In this document: positions 34,165 to 44,034 of the stretch, piece after piece
Numbering within the stretch: position 1 is the first letter of the stretch
Layout: each line of letters begins with the position of its first letter
DNA from: an uncultured Bacteroidales bacterium
Lineage (GTDB): Bacteria; Bacteroidota; Bacteroidia; Bacteroidales; Bacteroidaceae
Direction: 5' to 3'
Assembly (NCBI GenBank): GCA_902788315.1
Contig: CADAJS010000006.1
Span: forward strand, 1-64,000
DNA length: 64,000 nt
Translations under genes and position numbers: made by a program
The notes under the pieces: model-generated
What the model saw: only the letters and a program-made list of their open reading frames with translations
The model's database searches: none
Told to the model about the DNA's origin: nothing

Positions 34165-35669
34165 CCCGAAGAAGCCTGAGTATAATACTCGGGCTTCTTC
34201 CGTATTTTATCACGCAGCACGCGCCAAGAGCAAGCACCCGAGAGTAAGAGAGCAAGGAGTACGAGCGGGTATTTTATCCACGGATCACTCTGGAAACAGC
34301 CCAGAACGGCCAAAGAAAGACAGGCACACTGGGTAGCTCCCTGTAACCACAGCGTACGCGTGAGCCGACATCCATACAACACTCCATACAGCGAAACACT
34401 GCACACCAGGTCGTAGAGAGCTGTGAGCGACAGTGAAAGACCTGCACCAATCATGCCAAAACGTGTGTAGAAATACCACATGCTACCCACCAATACGATA
34501 TCGGAAAGCACCTCCATTATGAGATAGACCATCGAATCACCCTTGGCCAACGAGAGATAAGCCACAGGAAGCATCATGGAGCGCAGGAAAACATAGTACG
34601 CGGCACAGAACATCATCCCGAGTAGCACCAGGAAGTCCGGTTCGTAAAGAAGACGTATTACCCACGGCATGGCCAGCAACAACAGAATCAGAAACGGAGT
34701 GATAAGCATCATGCTGACCTGAGCCTGTTGATTTACCACACGATTAAAGCGCGATGCATCATGGCTCACGGAGGAAAGACGAGGATAATAGTCCGACTCG
34801 AGCGACGTATAGACAAAACCAGCAAAGGCGGCCATGATGGCAAAGCCAGCCTTATAATAACCCACATTGGACAGCATGCCGTGGTGTTTGATAATGCCCA
34901 AGACAACCATTGCAGCACCGGCATTGGCAATGCCCGCCAACACATATGGCAGGCCACGGCGTATCATGGGGAATCCTTCCAAAAATATCTGGCGGCTAAA
35001 CGGCTTTACACGATATGGAATCACACTGACCGAGAAACTCAGATGTACGGCACATGCAGCCAGCGTGCTCACAATGAGACCGACAATGACACCATGGATG
35101 CCCCACAGAAAATAGAACGGCACCGTGAGGAGCAACGTAGTAAAGGCCGAAATACTCTCGATGGCAGCCACACGCTTAAGACGCCGCAAACCCTTGAGAA
35201 TGGCACATTCAGCTTCCGCCACAAGCAGCGAGCAGACAATGGGAATCAGGAGCAAGACCTCTCCATAACGGCTGTAATCGTAATCAAAGAAGAAATAGCT
35301 GAGCAACGGAGACAACAACAGGCAGACAAGCGATGCAAAGACTGCGGTCCAAAGTGCCCACGTGCGGATTACACATACCAAATGGGAGATGTCCTCCTGG
35401 CTGCCAGCCTCATAGAGTTCGCTGGTCACCCGAGTGGCATTCAGCGGGAGACCGAAGTTGCTACACCTGACAATAAACTCGGAAATGGTGTTATAAACCG
35501 AGATTAAGCCAAAGCCTACGGAGCCCAACAGATGAGTCGTCAGCTTGTTGCGTACCATGGAGACGAACGTCTTCAGACCCTGCACGCCACCAAAGACTCC
35601 CGTATAGCGCATGATATGGCTATAGGAAGTTTCCGGGGTTTTCGTCGTCTGTGGTTTTTCGTTCTCCAT
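34155..35669 (-). CDS. Polysaccharide flippase, Wzx/MATE-like fold (504 aa)
   Basis: About twelve to fourteen hydrophobic segments. GVFGGVQGLKTFVSMVRNKLTT and LLGSVGFGLISVYNTISEF at the N-terminus are typical of oligosaccharide flippases that move lipid-linked repeat units across the inner membrane. Divergent from glycosyltransferase genes, so it probably serves that surface polysaccharide. Start at 35669, because the -7 box at 35694-35701 covers the earlier ATG at 35696. The last ~14 codons (KKPEYYTQASSGG) are encoded by the tRNA-Cys terminator hairpin and the stop lies in the tRNA gene, so the natural C-terminus has been extended or shaped by that hairpin. Confidence 0.88.
   Translation of the reverse strand: MENEKPQTTKTPETSYSHIMRYTGVFGGVQGLKTFVSMVRNKLTTHLLGSVGFGLISVYNTISEFIVRCSNFGLPLNATRVTSELYEAGSQEDISHLVCVIRTWALWTAVFASLVCLLLSPLLSYFFFDYDYSRYGEVLLLIPIVCSLLVAEAECAILKGLRRLKRVAAIESISAFTTLLLTVPFYFLWGIHGVIVGLIVSTLAACAVHLSFSVSVIPYRVKPFSRQIFLEGFPMIRRGLPYVLAGIANAGAAMVVLGIIKHHGMLSNVGYYKAGFAIMAAFAGFVYTSLESDYYPRLSSVSHDASRFNRVVNQQAQVSMMLITPFLILLLLAMPWVIRLLYEPDFLVLLGMMFCAAYYVFLRSMMLPVAYLSLAKGDSMVYLIMEVLSDIVLVGSMWYFYTRFGMIGAGLSLSLTALYDLVCSVSLYGVLYGCRLTRTLWLQGATQCACLSLAVLGCFQSDPWIKYPLVLLALLLSGACSWRVLRDKIRKKPEYYTQASSGGA
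34168..34200. terminator. tRNA-Cys terminator, inside the flippase 3' end
   Basis: GAAGAAGCCTGAG (34168-34180) and CTCGGGCTTCTTC (34188-34200) form a 13-bp stem with one G-T pair, followed by a T-rich stretch. On the minus strand the same bases are translated as the flippase C-terminus. Confidence 0.8.
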
Positions 35670-35693
35670 ACGGTCTCCGTTAAAATTGGCTTG

Positions 35694-35751
35694 CAAAGAT
35701 AAGTTTTTTATTTGGATTATTTGCTCATTCCGCAGAAAATATCTACATTTG
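35694..35751. promoter_or_regulatory. Divergent promoters for flippase (-) and glycosyltransferases (+)
   Basis: Minus strand TATCTTTG at 35701-35694. Plus strand TTG at 35721-35723, 20 bp, TACATTTG at 35744-35751. The first glycosyltransferase ATG follows 17 nt after the plus box. Confidence 0.65.
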
Positions 35752-35768
35752 TGACATAATATGACAAC

Positions 35769-36863
35769 ATGAAGATTCTGTTATTGGGCGAATACAGCAA
35801 TGTACACTGGACATTGGCAGAGGGCCTCCGTGCACTGGGGCACACGGTGACCGTGATTTCAGACGGTGACGGCTGGAAGAATTATCCGCGTGATATCGAC
35901 CTACGCCGCCGCTCACTTGGCAAGTGGGACACGGTGCGATATCTCTGGAACATTCACCAAATCTTCCCTACCCTGCGAGGGTTCGACGTTGTGCAGATTA
36001 TCAATCCCATTTTCCTGGATCTGCGTGTCGAGCGCATCGAACCGTTCTACGAGCGCTTGCGACAGGCGAACGGCAAGATCATTCTGGGTGCATTCGGCAT
36101 GGACCACTATTGGGTTCGGACAGCGATGGACGGCCACACGTTCCGATATTCCGACTTCAATCTGGGCGCTTCCGTACGCCATTCACCTGAGAACGACGCT
36201 CTCATCCGCGATTGGACAGACAGCGAGAAGGAACGTTTCAACCAACACATTGCCCAAACGTGTGACGCTATCGTGAGCGGACTCTACGAGTATGATTGCA
36301 GCTATCGCCCATATTTTCCCGAGAAAACGCACTTTATCCCCCTCCCCATCCGCATGAACGAGACGGTGGAACCATCGGCCGCGGTACCCGAGAAGGTGAA
36401 GTTCTTCATCGGAATCCAACGGCAAAGAAATGTCTACAAGGGCACTGATATCATGCTCCGCGCCCTGAAACGAGTAGCAAAGGAACACACTGGCCGGATC
36501 GAAATACGCATAGCAGAGAACGTCCCCTTTGCCACCTATTGCACGATGATGGATGAGAGTGACGTATTGCTCGACCAGCTGTACAGCTACACACCGGCCA
36601 TGAACGGACTTCACGCCATGAGCCGCGGCCTCATCCTCGTCGGCGGAGGGGAACCCGAGCACTACGATTTACTGAGGGAAACGGAGTTGCACCCCATCAT
36701 CAATGTGCTACCCGATGAGGAAAATGTCTATGAACAACTGAGACAACTTGCGCTTCACCCCGAGCGAATCCCTACACTGAAGCGACAAAGCGTGGAGTAC
36801 GTTCGCCGGCATCACGACCATCTGAAAGTGGCACGGCAATACGAGGCACTCTATAATAAATAA
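35769..36863 (+). CDS. GT4-like glycosyltransferase (364 aa)
   Basis: GT-B fold layout: N-terminal MKILLLGEYSNVHWTLAEGL typical of nucleotide-sugar glycosyltransferases, then in the C-terminal half FFIGIQRQRNVYKGTD, LLDQLYSYTPAMNGLHAM and the GGGEPEHY segment at the donor site. The EX7E-type motif is not perfect. Donor and acceptor unknown. First gene of a three-transferase run next to a flippase. Confidence 0.82.
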   Translation: MKILLLGEYSNVHWTLAEGLRALGHTVTVISDGDGWKNYPRDIDLRRRSLGKWDTVRYLWNIHQIFPTLRGFDVVQIINPIFLDLRVERIEPFYERLRQANGKIILGAFGMDHYWVRTAMDGHTFRYSDFNLGASVRHSPENDALIRDWTDSEKERFNQHIAQTCDAIVSGLYEYDCSYRPYFPEKTHFIPLPIRMNETVEPSAAVPEKVKFFIGIQRQRNVYKGTDIMLRALKRVAKEHTGRIEIRIAENVPFATYCTMMDESDVLLDQLYSYTPAMNGLHAMSRGLILVGGGEPEHYDLLRETELHPIINVLPDEENVYEQLRQLALHPERIPTLKRQSVEYVRRHHDHLKVARQYEALYNK

Positions 36864-36886
36864 TAAGGTAAAGACAACGCCATTGC

Positions 36887-37759
36887 ATGCAGCCAACACT
36901 GAGCATAATCATCCCCGTCTATAACGTAGCGCAATACCTGCGCCACTGTCTGCAGAGCATTCTGGAGCAGGGGTTAGATGACTACGAAGTGCTGCTCGTG
37001 AACGACGCCAGCCATGACAACAGTCGGGGAATCTGCAGCGAATGGTGCGAAACGCATCCACAATTCCGTCTGCTGAACCACGAAGCAAACATGGGACTGA
37101 GCATGGCACGCAACACGGGACTACGGGCTTCACAGGGAGAATACGTAACGTTCGTCGATTCCGACGACTACCTACAGGAAGGAACCCTTGCCACCGTACT
37201 GGCCTCAATGCAACAGACTGACGTGGCAGAATATCCCGTCATGGAGAACCACCTGACGAAACATCCCCGCCTGTGGAAACCAGAGGATAAGGTGCTGACG
37301 TATGCCGAGTGGATGGAACACGGGGGCTACACTCATTCGTATGCATGGAATAAGGTATATCGACGTACACTTTGGGATGGGATTGATTTCCCTCCGGGCA
37401 AGTATTTCGAAGACCTGCGTACGATTCCCTCTGTACTCCAACGTGCGAACGGCATCCGGGGCACACGGCAGGGTGTATATTATTACTGCGCACGAAATGG
37501 AAGCATCAGCCGCCAGACCGACCTCGCCCATCTCACCGACTATGCAGAGGCCATTTCGTCGTTGGCGCTTTGGCCCCAGAACAAGAACAACACCGCGCTG
37601 CACCTGCGTGCCTTGAACGCACAATTGAGTTATCATAGGGCTGGCGGCACGCAGACTTTCATAAGCGAAGTGCACATCCCATGGCATTTCATCGTGCAAC
37701 CAGGCCTTCACTGGAAACAGCGCTTGAAGGCGATATGGTTTAAATATTTCGCATCATGA
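36887..37759 (+). CDS. GT2-family glycosyltransferase (290 aa)
   Basis: GT-A fold: LSIIIPVYNVAQYL, VLLVNDASHDNS, NMGLSMARNTGL and the metal-binding FVDSDDYL. No transmembrane helices seen, so it is a peripheral cytoplasmic enzyme. Its last four bases overlap the next GT2 gene (ATGA), so the two are coupled. Confidence 0.9.
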   Translation: MQPTLSIIIPVYNVAQYLRHCLQSILEQGLDDYEVLLVNDASHDNSRGICSEWCETHPQFRLLNHEANMGLSMARNTGLRASQGEYVTFVDSDDYLQEGTLATVLASMQQTDVAEYPVMENHLTKHPRLWKPEDKVLTYAEWMEHGGYTHSYAWNKVYRRTLWDGIDFPPGKYFEDLRTIPSVLQRANGIRGTRQGVYYYCARNGSISRQTDLAHLTDYAEAISSLALWPQNKNNTALHLRALNAQLSYHRAGGTQTFISEVHIPWHFIVQPGLHWKQRLKAIWFKYFAS

Positions 37760-38751
37760 CAGACATTGAACTGAGCATCATCGTGCCATGCTATAACACC
37801 TCGCGGCAAAGACTGCGGGAATGTATGGACAGCCTGGAGTTCGTAGGGAGCATCCTGCCGTTCGAGGTGTGGTTCATCGATGACGGCAGTAAGGAAGACT
37901 ATATTGTATCCTATGTGGAGGAACAGGCCAATCCACATTTCCATGCACTGAGGCAGCCCAACATGGGATGTGGCGGAGCTCGCAACACAGGCATTGAACA
38001 CAGCACAGGGCGATATGTGACGTTTGTCGATTCCGATGACTTCATCTACTACGGACCGTACATTGAAATACTGAAAGTACTGAAGGAGACGCAGCCCGAC
38101 ATTCTGGCACAGGGCTATTCGTTCTGCTACAAAGGAACAGCCACGGACTTTATGATGAGGTACGACATTCACCCCAGTGCCTGTTCCTACATTATCCGAC
38201 GCACTCTGCTGGACAAGTTACGCTTCACCCCGAACATCTTCCACGAAGACGAAGAATTCAGCACACGCCTGCATCTCCTGGATGCCAGCCTCGTCACACT
38301 GAACTACTCGGCCTACTTCTACCGTCAGGAACCCAACTCCATCATACACAATCGGGAAAGGCAACACGTTATAAAGCGCTTCAATGATTTTATCGGTGTG
38401 ATTGAGAGACTGCAGCATTTGTCTGTCGATAATTCGAAAGCCATCGCCCTGCGCAGGAGGCTCGACATCATGGCCATGTGCTACATCATCACATTGATGC
38501 GTGACACGGACAGCCACAGGGAGACCATGAACGGACTGCGCATGCTGCAGGAACGACAACTCTATCCACTCCCCTTCCACTGGAACGGCTTTCGCTATTT
38601 CTTTATCCTGACGGCCACCTGTCTGCCCCTCATGGTTCATCTCCTCACACCGCTTGTAAAACTCCTATTCAAAATACAAGATGCCTCAGCCGAAAAAAGA
38701 ACGTTCGCTGCATATGCTGACCTTGTTGATGCAGACGAACAGGAAGTATAG
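37756..38751 (+). CDS. GT2-family glycosyltransferase (331 aa)
   Basis: Same family as the previous gene: LSIIVPCYNTSRQRL, VWFIDDGSKED, NMGCGGARNTGIEHSTG and FVDSDDFIYY. The C-terminal third is basic, with a hydrophobic stretch (FFILTATCLPLMVHLL) that may bind the membrane. Its 3' end overlaps the WYL regulator by 71 bases. Confidence 0.9.
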   Translation: MTDIELSIIVPCYNTSRQRLRECMDSLEFVGSILPFEVWFIDDGSKEDYIVSYVEEQANPHFHALRQPNMGCGGARNTGIEHSTGRYVTFVDSDDFIYYGPYIEILKVLKETQPDILAQGYSFCYKGTATDFMMRYDIHPSACSYIIRRTLLDKLRFTPNIFHEDEEFSTRLHLLDASLVTLNYSAYFYRQEPNSIIHNRERQHVIKRFNDFIGVIERLQHLSVDNSKAIALRRRLDIMAMCYIITLMRDTDSHRETMNGLRMLQERQLYPLPFHWNGFRYFFILTATCLPLMVHLLTPLVKLLFKIQDASAEKRTFAAYADLVDADEQEV

Positions 38752-39583
38752 CGTGGACGACCTTGCAGAGATACTCGAGGTGGACCGTCGCACCGTGTAT
38801 CGCTACATCACGACATTCAATCATGCAGGGTTCGTCATACAGACCAACCACCGGCATGTGCGCTTGGCACAGAACACCCTGCTGCACAAGCAACTCTCCG
38901 ACTTGCTCTATTTCAACCAAGAGGAGGCAATGACACTCTACAATGCCATTGACGCCATCGAGACCGACACACAGCAGAAAGCTGAACTGAAAAGCAAGTT
39001 GGCTGCCATCTATGGCACACGTACAGTGCAGGAGAAGATCATACGTCTGCAAAAGAACAAGGTGACCCGGCAGATTATGGAGGCCATAAAAGGGAGGCAC
39101 CGTGCAGTGCTGCACAACTATTCTTCGCCCAGCAGCCGCTCGGTGACCGACCGCCTGGTGGAGCCCTTCAGCCTGAGCGAAGACACGAAGCACGTATGGG
39201 CATTCGAAATATCGACGGGTAAGAATAAACTCTTCAAACTGAGCCGAATCGAGTCGGTGGAAATTCTGGAGAGTGTATGGCTCTACGGCATCCGCCACCG
39301 CAAAGGAACCACCGATGCATTCCGCATTATCAGTATGGACGGAAGTACGTTGCCCGCCCGGTTGCGCTTGAACCGCCGCGCCCGCGACCTCATGGTGGAA
39401 GAATATCCGATGACGGAAGCCGACATACGCGCCATCGGCGACGAGGAGTGGCTTTATGACGGACGTGTGAGCAACTATCTGGGCATCGGACGCTTCGTCA
39501 TGGGACTGGCCGACTGCATTCAAATAGAAACTCCCGAGCTGAAGCAGTATGTTGTCCGCTTCGCCCAGGAGTATCTTATGTAG
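38681..39583 (+). CDS. WYL-domain transcriptional regulator (300 aa)
   Basis: N-terminal winged helix-turn-helix (YSVDDLAEILEVDRRTVYRY, residues ~23-42), a middle helical part and a C-terminal WYL domain (AVLHNYSSPSSR, LYGIRHRKGTTDAFRIISM). WYL proteins sense small molecules or nucleic acids and often regulate defence or surface loci. The 71-bp overlap with the upstream GT2 gene suggests co-transcription and a possible role controlling the polysaccharide locus. The start at 38681 is supported by a typical MPQPKKERSL N-terminus. Confidence 0.85.
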   Translation: MPQPKKERSLHMLTLLMQTNRKYSVDDLAEILEVDRRTVYRYITTFNHAGFVIQTNHRHVRLAQNTLLHKQLSDLLYFNQEEAMTLYNAIDAIETDTQQKAELKSKLAAIYGTRTVQEKIIRLQKNKVTRQIMEAIKGRHRAVLHNYSSPSSRSVTDRLVEPFSLSEDTKHVWAFEISTGKNKLFKLSRIESVEILESVWLYGIRHRKGTTDAFRIISMDGSTLPARLRLNRRARDLMVEEYPMTEADIRAIGDEEWLYDGRVSNYLGIGRFVMGLADCIQIETPELKQYVVRFAQEYLM

Positions 39584-39610
39584 TGCGATTCAGTCTGTCA
39601 CCTCACCCTG

Positions 39611-41278
39611 TCAGGAGAGTCCCACTATTTCGCCGTTGACCAAGTCGATGCGTTCGGCCTGCGGACTCTTGGGCAATCCAGGCATTCGCATGATGTCGCC
39701 GGCAATGAGCACCAGCATCTCTGCACCACAGTTGATGACGATATCGCGCACGTTGATGGTAAACCCTGTAGGCACACCATAGGCTTTCTGGTCTGCACTG
39801 AACGAGTATTGTGTCTTGGCAATGCAAATGGGATAATGTGCAATGCCCATCTCCTCAATCTTCTGAATCATCTTACGGGCCACGGGTGAGAATGTGACGC
39901 CGTCGGCACCATACACCTTGCGAGCCACTGCTTCAGCCTTTGCCTCGACACTTTCGTCATCGGCATAGGCCAGAGAGAGCGGCTTGCTGGGTTTCTCGTC
40001 AATCGTCTGCACCACAAGGCGTGCCAGTTCCTCGGCTCCCGACCCACCTTCGTTGAAAGCATTGTTCACGGCAAATCCCACGCCCATCTCGGCACAATGC
40101 TGACGGCAGAGGTTGATTTCCTCGTCGGTATCCGTAGCAAAGCGGTTGAAGCAGACCACTACCGTCTGTCCATAGCCCTGCAGGTTGCTGATATGCTTGT
40201 CGAGGTTCTTCATTCCCTCGCGCAGTCCGTCGGCATTGGGCTCCTTTATCTTTTCCACCGGCACGCCGCCGTGCATCTTCAGGCCTTGAGTGGTAGCCAC
40301 CAGCACGGTGAGCGCCGGCTGAAGACCACTCTTGCGGCACTTGATATCATAGAACTTCTCAGCACCCAAGTCGGCACCGAAGCCGGCCTCCGTGATGACG
40401 TAATCGCCAAAGGTGAGTGCCAGACGTGTGGCCAACACACTGTTGCAGCCATGAGCGATGTTGGCAAACGGTCCGCCATGTACGATAGCAGGCGTGTTCT
40501 CGGTGGTCTGCACCAGATTCGGATGCAGAGCATCCTGAAGCAGCACACAGATGGCCCCCGTAACACCCATATCCTTCACACGGAAGGGACGCCCGTCCAT
40601 CGTGGTACCCAGCAGGATATTGTCGATGCGGCGGCGCAGGTCGGCCTCGTCCTGAGCCAGGCATAGAATAGCCATAATCTCACTGGCAGGCGTGATGTCG
40701 AAGCCACTCTCCATCGTCACCCCGTTGGACTTGGCACCCAGTCCGGTCACGATATAACGCAGGTTGCGGTCGTTCACGTCGAGCACGCGTTTCCAGAGCA
40801 CTTCCTTCAAGGCAAATCCCTCGTCGCGGTGCTGATAGATATAGTTATCCATCAGGGCTGCAATCATGTTGTGAGCTGTGGTCACGGCATGGAAGTCGCC
40901 GGTGAAGTGCAGGTTAATCTTGTCCATCGGCAACACCTGGGCATAGCCGCCACCGGCAGCGCCGCCTTTCATGCCGAAACACGGGCCCAGCGATGGTTCG
41001 CGCAGCGCCACCACGGCTTTCTTTCCAATACGGTTCATGCCCAGTGCCAGGCCCACGCTCACCGTAGTCTTACCGATACCGGCCTTCGTGGGCGTGATGG
41101 CCGTGACAAGAATCAGCTTGTGCTCCCGCACCTTCTGCTCGTCAATGAGCGACTCGGGCACCTTGGCCACATACTTTCCATACGGTTCTATCACTTCACG
41201 ACCTATGCCCAGCATATCGGCAATCTCACCGATTGGTTTCAGCGGGGTTTCACGTGCAATTTCAATGTCTGTTTTCAT
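39611..41278 (-). CDS. fhs: Formate-tetrahydrofolate ligase (555 aa)
   Basis: ATP-dependent synthesis of 10-formyl-THF from formate. P-loop [12 protein letters not shown] at residues ~61-72, [34 protein letters not shown], and [16 protein letters not shown] are family landmarks. Length is standard. The start codon follows a minus-strand promoter with TTG and TACTTTTG at 41309-41339. It stands alone and divergent from the mutarotase gene. Confidence 0.97.
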   Translation of the reverse strand: MKTDIEIARETPLKPIGEIADMLGIGREVIEPYGKYVAKVPESLIDEQKVREHKLILVTAITPTKAGIGKTTVSVGLALGMNRIGKKAVVALREPSLGPCFGMKGGAAGGGYAQVLPMDKINLHFTGDFHAVTTAHNMIAALMDNYIYQHRDEGFALKEVLWKRVLDVNDRNLRYIVTGLGAKSNGVTMESGFDITPASEIMAILCLAQDEADLRRRIDNILLGTTMDGRPFRVKDMGVTGAICVLLQDALHPNLVQTTENTPAIVHGGPFANIAHGCNSVLATRLALTFGDYVITEAGFGADLGAEKFYDIKCRKSGLQPALTVLVATTQGLKMHGGVPVEKIKEPNADGLREGMKNLDKHISNLQGYGQTVVVCFNRFATDTDEEINLCRQHCAEMGVGFAVNNAFNEGGSGAEELARLVVQTIDEKPSKPLSLAYADDESVEAKAEAVARKVYGADGVTFSPVARKMIQKIEEMGIAHYPICIAKTQYSFSADQKAYGVPTGFTINVRDIVINCGAEMLVLIAGDIMRMPGLPKSPQAERIDLVNGEIVGLS

Positions 41279-41308
41279 CGTTTAAGGCTTTTTTCTTATT
41301 TGCTGACG

Positions 41309-41357
41309 CAAAAGTAAACATTTTCCACATTATATACAAGATTTATCATTACTTTTG
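41309..41357. promoter_or_regulatory. Divergent promoters for fhs (-) and the mutarotase gene (+)
   Basis: Minus strand: TTG (41339-41337), 20 bp, TACTTTTG (41316-41309). Plus strand: TACTTTTG at 41350-41357 without a clear TTG. The same -7 sequence is used on both sides. Confidence 0.65.
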
Positions 41358-41418
41358 TAGCAGAAAAAGGAAAGATACAATATTAAGCCACACAACTTCA
41401 CACATTAAACCACCAACT

Positions 41419-42294
41419 ATGACCTACGAACTGAAGAATGACTTCCTCGCACTGCAGGTAAGCAGCCGTGGAGCCGAGATTACAAGCATGTATGCCAGCG
41501 ACGGACGCCAGATTATCTGGCATGGTGATTCGCGCTATTGGGAACGCCATGCTCCACTGCTGTTTCCCTGCGTGGGAGGTAACTGGGAGGGGATCATCCG
41601 AGTGGACGGCACCCAATATCCCCTGTGCAAGCATGGCTTTGTCCAGGACATGGAGTTCAGCCTGATCCAGAGCACGGCCGAAAGCCTCAGCCTCGCCGTC
41701 ACCGACACGCCGGAGACGCTGAAGAGTTTCCCATTCCCCTTCCGTCTCATCGTCACCTACACCCTCTGCGGCTCACGACTCGACGTAGCATGGACAGTGG
41801 AAAACCCTGCCGAGCGTGAGATGCCTTTCCTGATTGGTGCACACCCCGCATTCCTGCTGCCCGCATTCAACCCGGCCGATGCCGTGCATGGCTATCTGCG
41901 ATTCCCCGAGGTGGACACACTCGTAAGCACACCTACCCTGCCCCGTGGCTATACACACCCCGAACAGACAGAGTTGTTTCCCCTCACCGACCACCTGCTG
42001 CCCCTGACCAACGAGACCTTCCGCTGCGACACGATTCTCGACATTCGCGGACGCATCAGCCAGGTAGAACTGCTGGATGCCTCACGACGTCCCCTGCTCT
42101 CCGTTCAGTTCCGCATGCCCGTGCTCGCCATGTGGGCCCCCGAGGACGGCTGTTCGCCCTTCGTGTGCATCGAACCATGGTGCGGGCTGTGCGACTCGGA
42201 AGGCTACACCGGAGAATTCAGCCAGCGCCCATATATTAATAAGGTACGCGCGCGGGAGAACTGGCAATGCCTCTACAGCATCTGCGTAGAGTAA
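41419..42294 (+). CDS. Aldose-1-epimerase-like (mutarotase family) protein, LacX type (291 aa)
   Basis: Beta-sandwich mutarotase-family protein: LQVSSRGAEITSMYA, FPCVGGNWEG, CKHGFVQDMEFS, IGAHPAFLLP and CIEPWCGLCDSEGYTGEF. The HG and E-P-W landmarks fit the LacX or YeaD-type branch rather than classical GalM. Probably interconverts anomers of an unknown hexose or hexose phosphate. Start at 41419, the first ATG after the promoter; the longer upstream frame is not transcribed by that promoter. Confidence 0.85.
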   Translation: MTYELKNDFLALQVSSRGAEITSMYASDGRQIIWHGDSRYWERHAPLLFPCVGGNWEGIIRVDGTQYPLCKHGFVQDMEFSLIQSTAESLSLAVTDTPETLKSFPFPFRLIVTYTLCGSRLDVAWTVENPAEREMPFLIGAHPAFLLPAFNPADAVHGYLRFPEVDTLVSTPTLPRGYTHPEQTELFPLTDHLLPLTNETFRCDTILDIRGRISQVELLDASRRPLLSVQFRMPVLAMWAPEDGCSPFVCIEPWCGLCDSEGYTGEFSQRPYINKVRARENWQCLYSICVE

Positions 42295-42339
42295 GCAAGG
42301 GCGACAGTGCCCCACACGGCACCTCACCCTGACAGAAGC

Positions 42340-42375
42340 GACGGCGTGCTGCACAAACAGATGCAGCACGCCGTC
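42340..42375. terminator. Bidirectional terminator between convergent genes
   Basis: GACGGCGTGCTGCA (42340-42353) and TGCAGCACGCCGTC (42362-42375) form a perfect 14-bp stem with an 8-nt loop, between the mutarotase and DUF4301 genes. Confidence 0.8.
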
Positions 42376-42420
42376 GTATTACCATACCGCTTCGTCATCG
42401 GACGAGAGGCAGGGCGGCAC

Positions 42421-43971
42421 CTACTGATGCGAGGGTCGCAGGAGGTCGTTCACGGTCTTCACAGGATTGAACGTCGAGGCAGGCACCTCCACCATCAATG
42501 TATTCCAGTCGCTCATGGCACCGTTCCATAGTCCGGGAAGTTCGAGCGCCTGCAGGGGACGTCCGTCCTTGCTCTTCGAGGAGATAAAGCCTGTCTGAGA
42601 ATCGACATAGCGAGGCAGGCAGAACGGCTTTCCATTGCTGTCACGAACGGCACAGACGAGATCTACGGGATTGAAATGACTGCTTTTCCGAAGCATGGCC
42701 ACAGCCTCGGGATCCTGAGCATTGATCTGTGTGCTCTCAAGGATTTGCAGGGAGATGCTTCCGTCAGGGTTATAGGCCAGGAACGGTCCGCCGCCAGGCT
42801 CGCCTTCGTTGCGCACCATACCACAGACACGGATAGGACGGTTCAGCTTGCCAATGACGAAGTCGCGCTTTTGAGCCGTCGGCAGGTTGCCAAAGCCTTC
42901 GGGCGGTGTGCAGCAGAGTGTGCCCTGGAGGAAGCCGAGAGCCTGTTCCACATCGGCGGGCGTACAGTCAGCCGACGAGAGGCGAGCCAGATGTTCGAAC
43001 ACCTGGCGCTGTACGTCAACGAGAATGCCTGCCAACACCTGTTTCCAGCGTACGGTGGACTCCTTCAGAGCATCGGGTACCACATTGTCGATATTCTTGA
43101 TGAATACAATGTCGGTGTCCAGGTCGTTCAGGTTCTCGATGAGAGCGCCGTGACCACCCGGGCGAAAGAGCAGCGAGCCATCCTTCTGCCGGAAGGGCGT
43201 GCCGTCGGGGTTGGCAGCCACGGTATCGGTACTGGGCTTCTGCTCGCTCATGGTGATGTCATAGGTGACATGATACTGGGCCTCATAGTCATCCTTCACT
43301 CGCTCCACAAGGTCCTGGAACAGCTCGCGATGCTGGCTGCTTACGGTGAAGTGCAGGCGTGCCACGCCCTGACTGGCGGCATAGAGCGCAGCCTCGACCA
43401 TGTGCTCCTCGAGCGGAGTGCGAGCCTCGTCGGCATAGGCATGGAACTGGAGGAGACCCTTGGGCAGGTTGCCATACTCCAGGCCGTCGTCGCCCAGCAG
43501 TTGTGCCACCACCTCCTTATACTTGCCCTGAGAGATCAAGGCATCCACGCCCATGCCCTCGTTCAGCTCGCAGGCATCGTTCAGAGCGTCGTAGAACGCA
43601 AAGTCGTGAATGCGGGCAAAGAAGGTTTTCTCAAAGTCAGTGGACGGTTCCGCGTAGTCGGCATCAAGGAACGCAAAGAGGTCCTTGAACATGCGGCTGG
43701 CTGCCCCGCTGGCAGGCACAAATTTGGTAATGCGATGGGGCTGTGTCTTATATTCGTTCCACAGCCCGACATAGCGGTCGGCGTCCTCGTCTGTCAGGCG
43801 AAGGATGCCGTTTCCCACACCGGCAGCAGCGTGCAGGCGAAGGTAGGGAAAGCCCGTGGCGAAGCATTTCAGCTGTGCCTCCAGTTGCTCCTCGCTGATT
43901 CCTTTCTCGCGGAGCAGTTCTCTGTCCTGTTCGTTCAGTTTACATTTCATAATTTCCGTTTCGTTATTCAT
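42421..43971 (-). CDS. DUF4301 family protein (516 aa)
   Basis: Bacteroidetes-specific-type DUF4301 protein. KFVPASGAASRMFK near residues 80-95, FRPGGHGALIENLNDL centrally, and VGGPF-like GEPGGGPFLAYN. The PASGAASRM and GGHGA motifs recall UDP-sugar pyrophosphorylases, so a nucleotidyltransferase-like fold is plausible but no reaction is known to me. It begins 63 nt after the GH123-like gene on the same strand, with a hairpin in between. Confidence 0.8.
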   Translation of the reverse strand: MNNETEIMKCKLNEQDRELLREKGISEEQLEAQLKCFATGFPYLRLHAAAGVGNGILRLTDEDADRYVGLWNEYKTQPHRITKFVPASGAASRMFKDLFAFLDADYAEPSTDFEKTFFARIHDFAFYDALNDACELNEGMGVDALISQGKYKEVVAQLLGDDGLEYGNLPKGLLQFHAYADEARTPLEEHMVEAALYAASQGVARLHFTVSSQHRELFQDLVERVKDDYEAQYHVTYDITMSEQKPSTDTVAANPDGTPFRQKDGSLLFRPGGHGALIENLNDLDTDIVFIKNIDNVVPDALKESTVRWKQVLAGILVDVQRQVFEHLARLSSADCTPADVEQALGFLQGTLCCTPPEGFGNLPTAQKRDFVIGKLNRPIRVCGMVRNEGEPGGGPFLAYNPDGSISLQILESTQINAQDPEAVAMLRKSSHFNPVDLVCAVRDSNGKPFCLPRYVDSQTGFISSKSKDGRPLQALELPGLWNGAMSDWNTLMVEVPASTFNPVKTVNDLLRPSHQ

Positions 43972-43982
43972 CTATATACAAT

Positions 43983-44020
43983 CTCCTCCCCCTCGCATTG
44001 TGTATTGGGAGAGGGAGGAG
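43983..44020 (-). terminator. Hairpin between the GH123-like gene and DUF4301
   Basis: CTCCTCCC (43983-43990) pairs with GGGAGGAG (44013-44020). No T tract follows on the minus strand, so it could attenuate or mark an mRNA end. Confidence 0.4.
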
Positions 44021-44034
44021 CATCTTACATTTTC

